A stretch of DNA of 21,332 nt from DATARH01 sp035309005 (GTDB taxonomy: Bacteria > Pseudomonadota > Alphaproteobacteria > ATCC43930 > CGMCC-115725). The stretch spans positions 1-21,332 of the forward strand of contig DATGFP010000043.1 in NCBI GenBank assembly GCA_035309005.1, read 5' to 3'. Of this stretch, positions 1 through 7,185 are shown one piece after another (position 1 is the stretch's first letter; the number at the start of each line of letters is the position of its first letter). The notes under the pieces are model-generated. The model searched no databases. It was not told where the DNA came from and saw only the letters and a list, made by a program, of their open reading frames with translations. The position numbers were made by a program, and so were the translations under genes.

Positions 1-287
1 TTGGTGCCGTCGATGTTCATCGCGCAGGAGCCGCAAATCCCTTCGCGGCACGAGCGGCGGAAGGTCAGCGTGGTGTCGACCTCATTCTTGATCTTGATCA
101 GCGCGTCCAACACCATCGGCGCGCAATCGGCGAGGTCGATCGTGTAGGTGTCGACGCGCGGCTTGTTGAGGTCGTCGGGGTTCCAGCGATAGATGTGAAA
201 GCGCCGCGGCTGCCGCGCATTGGGTGGCGCCGGATAGGTCTTGCCGGTGCCGATCTTCGAGTTGGCGGGCAGGCTGAACTCGGCCAT
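1..287 (-). CDS. sdhB: Succinate dehydrogenase iron-sulfur subunit (5' part only)
   Basis: Only the first 95 codons are present; the gene runs off the left edge. SdhB carries electrons from the flavin of SdhA through three iron-sulfur clusters to the membrane quinone site. The translation begins MAEFSLPANSKIG. It holds the family segment FHIYRWNPDD near residues 30-39 and the [2Fe-2S] cysteines C80, C85 and C88 in the pattern CREGICGSC. The ATG at 287 gives an N-terminus of ordinary alphaproteobacterial form; the ribosome site before it (GGAC) is weak. It is the last gene of sdhCDAB, but 205 bases with a palindromic repeat separate it from sdhA, much more than the other gaps in the operon. 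The [3Fe-4S] and [4Fe-4S] cysteines lie outside the window. Identification is firm. Confidence 0.95.
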   Translation of the reverse strand, partial: MAEFSLPANSKIGTGKTYPAPPNARQPRRFHIYRWNPDDLNKPRVDTYTIDLADCAPMVLDALIKIKNEVDTTLTFRRSCREGICGSCAMNIDGT

Positions 288-351
288 GTCAACGTCCGTG
301 TTTGCTCAATAATCGTGCGTCGTCCGTGCGAAAGCGCTGGACGCCCGACCT

Positions 352-463
352 GCGTCCTTCGAGACGCCCGCTGCGCGGTCTCCTCAGGATGACGATCTCT
401 CTTATGTCATCAAACGTCTACGTCATCCTGAGGAGCGCCCGAGGGGCGCGTCTCGAAGGACGC
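352..463. repeat. Palindromic intergenic repeat (family A) between sdhA and sdhB
   Basis: Two arms of about 42 bases, 352-393 and 422-463, are inverted copies: the left begins GCGTCCTTCGAGACGCCC and ends CTCCTCAGGATGAC, and the right is the reverse complement with a few mismatches. The loop between them is about 28 bases and AT-richer. Repeats with this CCTTCGAGACGC...CTCCTCAGGATGAC outline are common between genes in Bradyrhizobium-like genomes (from memory). RNA from either strand would form a long hairpin, so in sdhCDAB mRNA it would stand between sdhA and sdhB and could affect read-through or mRNA decay. Confidence 0.85.
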
Positions 464-492
464 AGAGCCTCGATGCAGTCTGGTGATCCACG

Positions 493-2283
493 TCAGTAGG
501 TCCGCGCCTTGGGCGGGAAGGCCTGGACCTCGTTCGACAGCGTATTGAGGTGCACCGGGCGATAGCCGATCGTCACGTCGCAATCGCCCTTCAGCCAGCC
601 GAGCGTGTGCTTCAGCCAATTCGCGTCGTCGCGCTCGGGGAAATCCTCGCGGGCATGGGCGCCGCGGCTTTCCTTGCGCGCATTGGCCGAATGCAGGGTG
701 ACGACCGACTGTTCGAGCAGGTTCTTCAATTCGAGCGCCTCGACGAGGTCGCTGTTCCAGATCAGCGAGCGGTCGGTGATGCCGAGATCAGCGTAGGCGC
801 GCGCCGCCGCGTCGATCTTGGTGACGCCGCGCTCCAGCACCTCGGCGGTGCGGAACACCGCGCAATTTTCCTCCATGACCAGCTGCATCTCGCCGCGCAC
901 CGAGGCGGTCTTGCGCGGCCCGTTGGCGTGGCGCACCGCGTCGAAGCGGTCGAGCGGCGCCTCGACGCCGTTGGCAAGCGGCGCGTGCGGCGCCCCCGGC
1001 CGCACCAGCTCGACCGCGCGCTGCGCCGCGGCGCGGCCGAAGACGACAATGTCGAGGAGCGAGTTGCAGCCGAGCCGGTTGGCGCCGTGCACCGAGACGC
1101 AGGCGCCTTCGCCGACCGCCATCAGCCCGGGGCAGACCGCGTCGGGGTCGCTCGCGGTCGGCCGCAAGACTTCGCCGCGGTAGTTGGTCGGCACGCCGCC
1201 CATGTCGTAGTGCACGGTCGGCAGGATCGGGATCGGTTCGCGCGTGACATCGACATTGGCGAAAATCTTCGCGGTCTCCGAGATGCCCGGTAGCCGCTGA
1301 TGCAGGACCTGCGGGTCGAGATGCTCGAGATGGAGGTAGATGAAGTCCTTGTTGGGGCCGCAGCCGCGCCCCTCGCGAATTTCGATCGTCATCGCCCGGC
1401 TGACGACGTCGCGCGAGGCGAGGTCCTTGGCGTGGGGCGCATAGCGCTCCATGAAGCGCTCGCCCTCGCTGTTGGTGACGTAGCCGCCCTCGCCGCGCGC
1501 GCCCTCGGTCACGAGGCAGCCGGCGCCGTAGATGCCGGTAGGGTGGAACTGGATGAATTCCATGTCCTGCAGCGGCAGCCCGGCGCGCAACGCCATCGCG
1601 TTGCCGTCGCCGGTGCAGGTGTGCGCCGAGGTGCAGGTGCGGTAGGCGCGGCCGTAGCCGCCGGTCGCGAGGATCACCATGTGGGCGCGGAACCGGTGCA
1701 TCGAGCCGTCTTCGAGGTTCCACGCGATGACGCCGCGGCAGGCGCCGTCATCGTCCATGATCAGGTCGAGCGCGAAATACTCGATGAAAAACTCGGCGTT
1801 GTGGCGCAGCGATTGCTGGTAGAGCGCATGCAGGATCGCGTGGCCGGTGCGGTCGGCGGCGGCGCAGGCGCGGTTGGCCGGGGCGCCGTCGCCGTATTCC
1901 ATCATGTGGCCGCCGAACGGGCGCTGGTAGATCTGCCCGAGCGCGGTGCGCGAGAACGGCACGCCGAAATGCTCGAGTTCGATGACCGCGGGGATCGCCT
2001 GGCGGCACATGTATTCGATCGCGTCCTGGTCGCCCAGCCAGTCGGAGCCCTTGACCGTGTCGTACATATGCCAGCGCCAGTCGTCGTTCGACATATTGCC
2101 GAGCGCGGCGGCGATGCCGCCCTGCGCCGAGACGGTGTGGCTGCGCGTCGGGAACACCTTCGAGATGCAGGCGGTCTTCAGCCCTTCCAGGGTCGTGCCG
2201 AGGGTCGCGCGCAGCCCGGCGCCACCGGCGCCGACGACGACGACATCGTATTGGTGATCGATGATCGGGTAGGCGGCGGCCAT
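493..2283 (-). CDS. sdhA: Succinate dehydrogenase flavoprotein subunit
   Basis: This is the catalytic subunit of complex II: it oxidises succinate to fumarate with covalently bound FAD on the cytoplasmic face of the inner membrane. At 596 residues it has the usual length. Visible motifs are the dinucleotide fold VVVGAGGAGLRA (residues 15-26), the flavin-attachment region RSHTVSAQGG with the linking histidine H49, FHPTGIYGAG, RGEGG, the active-site segment SRDVVSR, HYDMGGVPTN, and NRLGCNSLLDIVVFGR near the end of the FAD domain. The ATG at 2283 is preceded by GGAG with a six-base spacer. It starts 24 bases after sdhD ends, so translation is probably coupled within the operon. No truncation or missing key residue was seen. 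Confidence 0.98.
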   Translation of the reverse strand: MAAAYPIIDHQYDVVVVGAGGAGLRATLGTTLEGLKTACISKVFPTRSHTVSAQGGIAAALGNMSNDDWRWHMYDTVKGSDWLGDQDAIEYMCRQAIPAVIELEHFGVPFSRTALGQIYQRPFGGHMMEYGDGAPANRACAAADRTGHAILHALYQQSLRHNAEFFIEYFALDLIMDDDGACRGVIAWNLEDGSMHRFRAHMVILATGGYGRAYRTCTSAHTCTGDGNAMALRAGLPLQDMEFIQFHPTGIYGAGCLVTEGARGEGGYVTNSEGERFMERYAPHAKDLASRDVVSRAMTIEIREGRGCGPNKDFIYLHLEHLDPQVLHQRLPGISETAKIFANVDVTREPIPILPTVHYDMGGVPTNYRGEVLRPTASDPDAVCPGLMAVGEGACVSVHGANRLGCNSLLDIVVFGRAAAQRAVELVRPGAPHAPLANGVEAPLDRFDAVRHANGPRKTASVRGEMQLVMEENCAVFRTAEVLERGVTKIDAAARAYADLGITDRSLIWNSDLVEALELKNLLEQSVVTLHSANARKESRGAHAREDFPERDDANWLKHTLGWLKGDCDVTIGYRPVHLNTLSNEVQAFPPKARTY

Positions 2284-2307
2284 GGCGCGCTCCGCGGGGT
2301 TGGCTCG

Positions 2308-2697
2308 CTACGGGGCAAACGACAGTTTGAGCACGGCAAAAATGCCGAGCCCCGCGAGGAGGAACGCCGCGAGCCGCACGACGATGATCAGCCCGAGGCG
2401 GTCCAGCTCCTTGTCGACATAATCCTCGATCACGACCTGCAGCCCCAGCATGCCGTGATAAAACGTCGCGATCAGCAGCAGGATCAGGACGACGGCGGGC
2501 AGCGGCTGCCCGACCCAGGCGACAAACGCCGCGCGGTCGGCGCCGGCGAGCTTGATCACGATGATGACAAACCAGATCGCCAGCGGCACCAGCGCCAGCG
2601 CGCTGACGCGCTGGGCCCACCAGTGCGCGACCCCGTCCTTGGCGGAGCCGAGCCCGATCGCGCGGCCTAACGGCGAGCGCATGCGGCGGGATGCCAT
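2308..2697 (-). CDS. sdhD: Succinate dehydrogenase membrane anchor subunit
   Basis: This is the small hydrophobic subunit that, with SdhC, anchors SdhAB in the membrane and helps bind haem b and ubiquinone. The 129-residue protein has three predicted membrane helices, about residues 32-50, 64-88 and 103-124. H81 lies in FYHGMLGLQVVIEDYV, with D92 and Y93 eleven and twelve residues later; this matches the spacing of haem ligand H71 and quinone-site D82/Y83 in E. coli SdhD (recalled). The ATG at 2697 was chosen because it begins one base after the sdhC stop codon and gives a normal length; an upstream in-frame ATG at 2736 would overlap sdhC by 38 bases. ATG at 2682 is also possible. Confidence 0.93.
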   Translation of the reverse strand: MASRRMRSPLGRAIGLGSAKDGVAHWWAQRVSALALVPLAIWFVIIVIKLAGADRAAFVAWVGQPLPAVVLILLLIATFYHGMLGLQVVIEDYVDKELDRLGLIIVVRLAAFLLAGLGIFAVLKLSFAP

Positions 2698-2698
2698 C

Positions 2699-3091
2699 CT
2701 AGCGACCCCACAGCGAGAGGCCGACGCCCCAGGCAATGAGGGTCAGCGCCGCAGTCGATGCGACCACCGCCCAGCCGCCGGCATAAACGCCGGGCAACTC
2801 CAGGCCATGGCCGCTGTCCCACACCAGATGCCGCAGCCCGTTGCACAGGTGATAGAACAGCGCGAGGCTCCAGCCGAACAGCATCAGGAGCCCGATCCAG
2901 GAGCCGAGAAACGCCTGGACGGTGGCATAGGATTGCGGGCCCTCGGCGGCGGCGACCAGCCACCACACCAGCAGGATCGTGCCGCCGCTCAGCGCGATTC
3001 CGGCGAGCCGGTGCAGGATCGACAGCACCGAGGTGAGCTGCCAGCGGTAGACCTGAAGATGCGGCGATAATGGCCGCGGGTCCGAGATCAT
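2699..3091 (-). CDS. sdhC: Succinate dehydrogenase cytochrome b556 subunit
   Basis: This is the first gene of the sdhCDAB operon and encodes the larger membrane anchor of complex II. The 130-residue protein opens with the family signature RPLSPHLQVYRW (residues 6-17), then SILHRLAG (24-31), whose serine and arginine correspond to the E. coli quinone-site pair. Three membrane helices lie at about 29-48, 62-86 and 104-126. H81 in YHLCNGLRHLVWD is the likely haem b ligand. The downstream sdhD begins one base after the stop. A promoter-like sequence stands about 40 bases upstream (3131-3159), so transcription of the operon probably starts there and not in the GST gene behind it. Confidence 0.96.
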   Translation of the reverse strand: MISDPRPLSPHLQVYRWQLTSVLSILHRLAGIALSGGTILLVWWLVAAAEGPQSYATVQAFLGSWIGLLMLFGWSLALFYHLCNGLRHLVWDSGHGLELPGVYAGGWAVVASTAALTLIAWGVGLSLWGR

Positions 3092-3130
3092 CGGCGGCGA
3101 TCCGCAAAAGTACAGCCCGGCGCAGCATTT

Positions 3131-3159
3131 GACTTAGACCCCGCGCCGCGGGGTGTCAA
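3131..3159 (-). promoter_or_regulatory. Candidate sdhCDAB promoter with a palindrome in the spacer
   Basis: On the minus strand TTGACA (3159-3154) is followed after exactly 17 bases by TAAGTC (3136-3131), a reasonable sigma-70 pair, about 40 bases before the sdhC ATG. The spacer is filled by the palindrome ACCCCGCG-G-CGCGGGGT (3154-3138), with eight-base arms around one central base. The palindrome could be an operator, or a terminator for the GST gene transcribed toward it, though no T-run follows. This is seen in sequence only; no start site is known. Confidence 0.45.
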
Positions 3160-3198
3160 CGGAGGCGGCGCGGCGCAATCGGCTGGCTGATATGAGTG

Positions 3199-3831
3199 TT
3201 AGCTGATCGCGACCTCGAAGCCGCGCTTGGTGCCGGGGCGGGCCATCATCGTGTCGTACCAGCGCTTGACGTTGGGGAAGTCGGCGAGGTCGACCTGGTG
3301 GCGCTCGTGGCGCCAGGCCCAGCCAAGAATCGCGAAGTCCGCGATCGAGACATCGGTGCCCGCGGCGTAGGCCGCCTCGCCCAAGCGCTTGTCGAAGACG
3401 CCATAGAGCCGACGGGTTTCCTTTGAGTAGCGTTCGAGCCCGTAGCGCCGGTCGGCTTCGTCCTTGACCTGCAGGAAATGGTGCACCTGGCCGGGCATTG
3501 GGCCGAACCCGCCCATCTGCCACATCAGCCATTCGAGCACCGGCACCTGGCGGCGCAGATCGCCCTTTGGCCAGAACTTGCCGGTCTTCTCGCCGAGATA
3601 GATCAGGATCGCGCCCGATTCGAAAATGCTGATGGGCGCGCCGCCCGGCCCGTCATTGTCCACGATCGCCGGGATGCGGTTGTTCGGGCTAATCTTGAGA
3701 AACTCGGGCTTGAACTGCTCGTCCTTGCCGATGTTCACGGGCTTCACCGTATAGGGCAGCCCCATCTCCTCGAGCGCGACCGAAATCTTCCGGCCGTTCG
3801 GCGTGTTCCAGGTCCATAGTTCGATGCTCAT
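3199..3831 (-). CDS. Glutathione S-transferase family protein, YfcG/Nu-class type
   Basis: A 210-residue two-domain GST. The thioredoxin-like N-terminal domain (about 1-85) has the TPNGRK turn (T10, N12) that takes the place of a catalytic Tyr or Ser in YfcG-type enzymes. It also has the phrases EFLKISPNNRIPAIVD, with the cis-proline P54, and FESGAILIYL, where E71-S72 bind the glutamyl part of glutathione. The all-helical C-terminal domain includes SIADFAILGW near 162-171. E. coli YfcG is a disulfide reductase using glutathione; the same cytosolic activity is likely here, though the substrate cannot be read from sequence. The ATG at 3831 has GAGGAG ten bases upstream. An open frame reaches to 4068, but that extension is arginine- and alanine-rich and unlike a GST. 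It is divergent from the gene at 3980. Confidence 0.92.
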   Translation of the reverse strand: MSIELWTWNTPNGRKISVALEEMGLPYTVKPVNIGKDEQFKPEFLKISPNNRIPAIVDNDGPGGAPISIFESGAILIYLGEKTGKFWPKGDLRRQVPVLEWLMWQMGGFGPMPGQVHHFLQVKDEADRRYGLERYSKETRRLYGVFDKRLGEAAYAAGTDVSIADFAILGWAWRHERHQVDLADFPNVKRWYDTMMARPGTKRGFEVAIS

Positions 3832-3979
3832 CGGCGGGGAACTCCTCTGCGCGGGGGCGACTTGGCGCGCAGCATTACCGCGATGTCCCTGCCTCGCAAG
3901 CCGCAATCGGCGCGGGTGGCGGAGCGCTCGGCCATCGCCTAGCATCGCCCCGGCGCAATCCCGAACAGAGGAGGCAGCG

Positions 3980-4552
3980 ATGGCCGCCGACCCCAACCAT
4001 GTGATCCTGACCGGCGAAAATCCGTTCATCCGCTTGAGCTCCAGCGATGGCGGGCTGCAGACCACCAACGCCAGCTATTGGCGCATCATCACCTGCCCGG
4101 CCGGTCCCGGGCACGTGCTCTATCTGAAGAGCGAGCTGACCGACGACAGCTGGCGGATCTATTCCGACAACATCGCGATGGCGCGCTGGCTGCAGACGAC
4201 GGTGCAGGGCATGCTCAACGCCGAGACCGCCGATTTGTCGATCCCGGTGATCGACGCCGAATTCTCCAAGGATGGCGACCCGCGCTATTTCTGGACCGAG
4301 AATTTGGTGACCCACGACGAGGCGATCAGCCTGACGTGGTACTCGATCGGCGACCCGCTGTTGATCCACACCAACCCCGGCGAGGGCGGCCGCAAATACG
4401 GCGTGTGCACCTTGTTGATCCCGGCGTTGGGCGCCCGTTTGACGCGCAACGGCATCGAAGCCGCCGGCAAGGCGTGGCCGCTGCAGCGCGAAGGGCGCCC
4501 CTTCAGCACCTGCGCGCTGGCCTTCTCCGAGAGCTGGACCGAACCCCGCTGA
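3980..4552 (+). CDS. Conserved-looking protein of unknown function, 190 residues
   Basis: I do not recognise this family. The start is well supported: ATG at 3980 follows GAGGAGG (3968-3974) with a five-base spacer. The protein is rich in aromatic residues and probable beta strands (SYWRIITCP, HVLYLKSEL, SWRIYSD, YFWTENLVTH, ISLTWYSIGDPLLIHT). It has no signal peptide or membrane segment, so it is likely cytosolic. A glycine-rich loop PGEGGRKYG stands near residues 134-142. It has two cysteines in the second half and no obvious catalytic triad or nucleotide-binding motif. It shares a 148-base divergent region with the GST gene and converges on the acyl-CoA dehydrogenase gene at 4581. Codon usage resembles its neighbours, so it is a real gene, but no function is proposed. 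Confidence 0.8.
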   Translation: MAADPNHVILTGENPFIRLSSSDGGLQTTNASYWRIITCPAGPGHVLYLKSELTDDSWRIYSDNIAMARWLQTTVQGMLNAETADLSIPVIDAEFSKDGDPRYFWTENLVTHDEAISLTWYSIGDPLLIHTNPGEGGRKYGVCTLLIPALGARLTRNGIEAAGKAWPLQREGRPFSTCALAFSESWTEPR

Positions 4553-4560
4553 CGCCACCC

Positions 4561-4575
4561 CCAGCGCCGCGCTGG
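4561..4575. terminator. Small hairpin between convergent genes
   Basis: CCAGCG-CCG-CGCTGG forms a six-base-pair stem with a three-base loop in the 28-base gap between the convergent genes ending at 4552 and 4581. It could end transcription in both directions. There is no T-run on either side, so the call is weak. Confidence 0.3.
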
Positions 4576-4580
4576 CGCCG

Positions 4581-5717
4581 CTAGGCGACCTCGCGGGCGA
4601 GGCGCGACAGGTGGTGGGCGGTGTCGCCGAAGGTGTGCTCGATCACCATGACGCGGCGGAAATAGTGGCCGACCGCGTATTCCTCGGTCATGCCGATGCC
4701 GCCGTGCAGCTGCACCGCGTTCTGCGACACGAAGCGCGCCGCCTGGCCGACCCCGACCTTGACGGTCGCGAGGTTGCGGGCGCGTTCCTCGGCGTCGGGT
4801 TCCTCGACCATCATCGCCGCCAGCAGCGCCAGGCTGCGGCCCTGCTCCAAAGCGACGAACATCTCGGTGGCGCGGTGCTGCAAGGCCTGGTTGTCGCCGA
4901 TCGGCCGGCCGAATTGCTGGCGGGTTTTCAGGTACTCGAGGGTCAACGCCTGCATCGCTTCCATCGCGCCGACCGCTTCGGCGGCGGTTGCGGCGATGCC
5001 GGCCTCGACCACCCGCTCGACGACCGCAAATCCTCCGCCGGCCTCGCCGAGCAGCGCGTCCGCGCCCAGTTCGACGCCGCTCAGCGCGATCTCGGCGGCG
5101 CGCATCCCGTCGCGCATCGCATAGGCCCGCCGGGCGATGCCGTTTGCGTTCGCATCGACCAGAAACAGCGAGATGCCGCCGCGGTCGTTGCGCTCGCCAG
5201 CGGTGCGGGCGCTGACGATCAGCATGTCGGCGCCGTCGCCATGCGCGACGACGCTTTTAGCGCCGTCGAGCAGCCAGCCGCCGGCTTTCGGGGTCGCGGT
5301 CGTCAGCACGTCGGAGAGGTCGTAGCGCGCCTGCCGCTCGCCATGCGCGAAGGCGAGCCGCAGGGTGCCCGCGGCGATCTGCGGCACCAGCGCTGCCTGC
5401 TGCGCCGCGTTGCCGGCGAGGCGCAGCGCTGTTCCGGCCAGCACGACCGTCGCCAGATAAGGCTCCAGCACCAGCGCCCGGCCGAACGCTTCCATCACCA
5501 GCATTACGTCGATCGGCCCGCCGCCAAAGCCGCCGTGTTCTTCGGCGAACGGCAGGCCGAGGAGGCCGAGTTCGGCATAGCGCGCCCACATCTCCGCGCT
5601 CCAGCCGGCGGGCTCGGCGAGATGGCCGCGGCGCTTCTCGAAGCTGTAATGGTCGGCGACCAGCCGCTCGACGCTGTCGCGTAAGAGGCGTTGTTCCTCG
5701 GTAAAATCAAAGTCCAC
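4581..5717 (-). CDS. Acyl-CoA dehydrogenase, degenerate (small/beta-like) subunit
   Basis: A 378-residue acyl-CoA dehydrogenase fold: helical N-terminal domain (1-115), beta middle domain (116-220) and helical C-terminal domain (225-378). FAD-binding phrases of the C-terminal domain remain: KTRQQFGRPIG (264-274) and QLHGGIGMTEEYAVGHYFRR (336-355). The usual flavin/substrate signature of the middle domain is degenerate (LAFAHGERQARYDL), and where many family members have the catalytic Glu in YEGT this protein has FGDT (363-366). That pattern fits the partner subunit of a heteromeric enzyme such as the PimCD-type or FadE28/29-type dehydrogenases. The GTG at 5717 was chosen because AGGGGA lies eight bases before it and the protein then starts VDFDFTEEQ, normal for the family; the frame stays open upstream through a repeat. 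The partner gene lies just upstream. Confidence 0.9.
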   Translation of the reverse strand: MDFDFTEEQRLLRDSVERLVADHYSFEKRRGHLAEPAGWSAEMWARYAELGLLGLPFAEEHGGFGGGPIDVMLVMEAFGRALVLEPYLATVVLAGTALRLAGNAAQQAALVPQIAAGTLRLAFAHGERQARYDLSDVLTTATPKAGGWLLDGAKSVVAHGDGADMLIVSARTAGERNDRGGISLFLVDANANGIARRAYAMRDGMRAAEIALSGVELGADALLGEAGGGFAVVERVVEAGIAATAAEAVGAMEAMQALTLEYLKTRQQFGRPIGDNQALQHRATEMFVALEQGRSLALLAAMMVEEPDAEERARNLATVKVGVGQAARFVSQNAVQLHGGIGMTEEYAVGHYFRRVMVIEHTFGDTAHHLSRLAREVA

Positions 5718-5738
5718 GACGAAAGTCCCCTGCAGGAC

Positions 5739-5815
5739 GTCATTCCCGCGCAAGCGGGAATCCAGGCGCGGTACTCCGTCGCATGCCCTGGACCCCCGCT
5801 TTCGCGGGGGTGACG
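5739..5815. repeat. Two-hairpin palindromic repeat (family B), between the two acyl-CoA dehydrogenase genes
   Basis: Two adjacent hairpins, ATTCCCG/CGGGAAT (about 5742-5761) and ACCCCCG/CGGGGGT (about 5792-5811), are joined by pairing of TCCAGG with CCTGGA. The outer ends are GTCAT and GTGAC. The element fills most of the 107-base gap between the two cistrons. The same element in the opposite orientation is at 18410-18485. It is open in the frame of the downstream gene, so automatic start calling could add a false N-terminal extension there. Confidence 0.85.
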
Positions 5816-5824
5816 AATTGTTGT

Positions 5825-7027
5825 TTACAGGCCGAGCACGGCCTTCGAAACGATGTTTTTCATGATCTCGTTGGTGCCGCCGTAGATCGAGGCGGCGCGC
5901 AGGAAGAGGTAGCTGCGGGTCGCTTCGGTCGCCCACACCGGCCCGACTTCCGGCTCGTTGCTGAGTGCCTCCAATTCGTCGGCCCAATCGGGCATCGCCA
6001 AGGGGCCGCCGACATCCATCGCCAATTCGGTCGTCGCCTGCAGGAGTTCAGTGCCCTTGAGCTTCAGCACCGCGGTCAGCGGGTCCTGTTTGCTTTCGCC
6101 GGCCTTCTGCGCCGAGAGGACGCGCAACTGGGTGATCTCGAGCGATTTCAGATCGGTTTCGAGCTGGGCGATGCGGCGGCGGAACTCGGGGTCCTCGATC
6201 AAGGGCCTGCCGTCGGCCCGCATCTCGTGCGCCTCGCGCTTGGCGAAGTTGATGCGCTCCTTCGATTTCCCGATGCGGGCGATGCCGGAGCGCTCGTTGC
6301 CGAGCAGGAATTTGGCGACGTCCCAGCCCTTGTTCTCGTCGTGGATGCGCATCGCGACCGGCACCCGCACGTCGTCGAAGAACACTTCGTTCAGGTGGTG
6401 AGTCCCGTCGATCGAGATGATCGGGCGGATCGTGATGCCCGGCGTTTGCATGTCGATCAACAGAAAGCTGATGCCCTGCTGCTTCTTAGCGGCGTGCGGG
6501 TCGGTGCGCACCAGGCAGAAACACCAATCGGCCTCGTGCGCGGTCGAGGTCCAGATTTTCTGGCCGTTGACGATGTAATCCTCGCCCTCGCGCCGCGCCG
6601 CGGTCTTCAACGCAGCGAGGTCGGAGCCGGCGCCGGGCTCGGAAAAGCCCTGGCACCACCAATCGTCGAGGTTGGCGGCGCGCGGCAGGAAACGGCTCTT
6701 CTGCGCGTCGCTGCCGAACTGGATCAACACCGGCCCGAGCATCGTGATGTTGAACGGGTTGACCTCGGGCGCCGGCGCGGTCTGGATTTCTTCGAGGAAG
6801 ATCATCCGCTGCACCGCGCTCCAGCCCGGCCCGCCCCATTCCCGGGGCCAGCTGTAGGCGGCCCAGCCCTGCTTGTTGAGGATGCGCTGCCAGCGGACGA
6901 GATCGGGCTTTTCGGTCGGGCGACCTTGGCGCATGCGCTCGCCGATATCCTCCGGCAGGTGGTCGCGGATGAAGCCGCGCACCTCGTCGCGGAACTTGAG
7001 TTCGTCCGGCGTGAAGCGCAGGTCCAT
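5825..7027 (-). CDS. Acyl-CoA dehydrogenase (large/alpha-like subunit)
   Basis: A 400-residue acyl-CoA dehydrogenase that introduces a trans-2,3 double bond into an acyl-CoA and passes electrons to electron-transfer flavoprotein. The signature WCQGFSEPGAGSDLAALK (124-141) and YIVNGQKIWTS (151-161) are intact. The C-terminal IYGGTNEIMKNIVSK (381-395) has glycine where medium-chain enzymes have the catalytic Glu of YEGT. E245 in LLGNERSGIA could supply the base, as in isovaleryl- and long-chain enzymes that place it on helix G; that alignment is from memory. The long insertion around 268-285 is typical of PimC-like large subunits. The ATG at 7027 is preceded by GGAG in a good position. It is the first gene of a two-gene unit with 4581-5717. 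The substrate is unknown; ring- or side-chain-derived acyl-CoAs and dicarboxylyl-CoAs are candidates. Confidence 0.93.
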   Translation of the reverse strand: MDLRFTPDELKFRDEVRGFIRDHLPEDIGERMRQGRPTEKPDLVRWQRILNKQGWAAYSWPREWGGPGWSAVQRMIFLEEIQTAPAPEVNPFNITMLGPVLIQFGSDAQKSRFLPRAANLDDWWCQGFSEPGAGSDLAALKTAARREGEDYIVNGQKIWTSTAHEADWCFCLVRTDPHAAKKQQGISFLLIDMQTPGITIRPIISIDGTHHLNEVFFDDVRVPVAMRIHDENKGWDVAKFLLGNERSGIARIGKSKERINFAKREAHEMRADGRPLIEDPEFRRRIAQLETDLKSLEITQLRVLSAQKAGESKQDPLTAVLKLKGTELLQATTELAMDVGGPLAMPDWADELEALSNEPEVGPVWATEATRSYLFLRAASIYGGTNEIMKNIVSKAVLGL

Positions 7028-7185
7028 GCTAATTCTCCGTCTCTGGCCGGCGTTTCTTTAGCACGCAGCGGCGCGGATCGCCCATATCAAACCCTGAACG
7101 CCGTGCGCCTTTTCGCTTGTCTCGCGCGGCGCGGCGGCGCGATGCTTGGCTCGGGACGCGGCGTAACCGGTAGCGAGCAGGTGCG

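Noticed and set aside
5718..5987. A 90-residue N-terminal extension of the small acyl-CoA dehydrogenase
   Set aside because: It is encoded by the end of the upstream gene and the family-B repeat. The GTG at 5717 has a good ribosome site and a family-like N-terminus.
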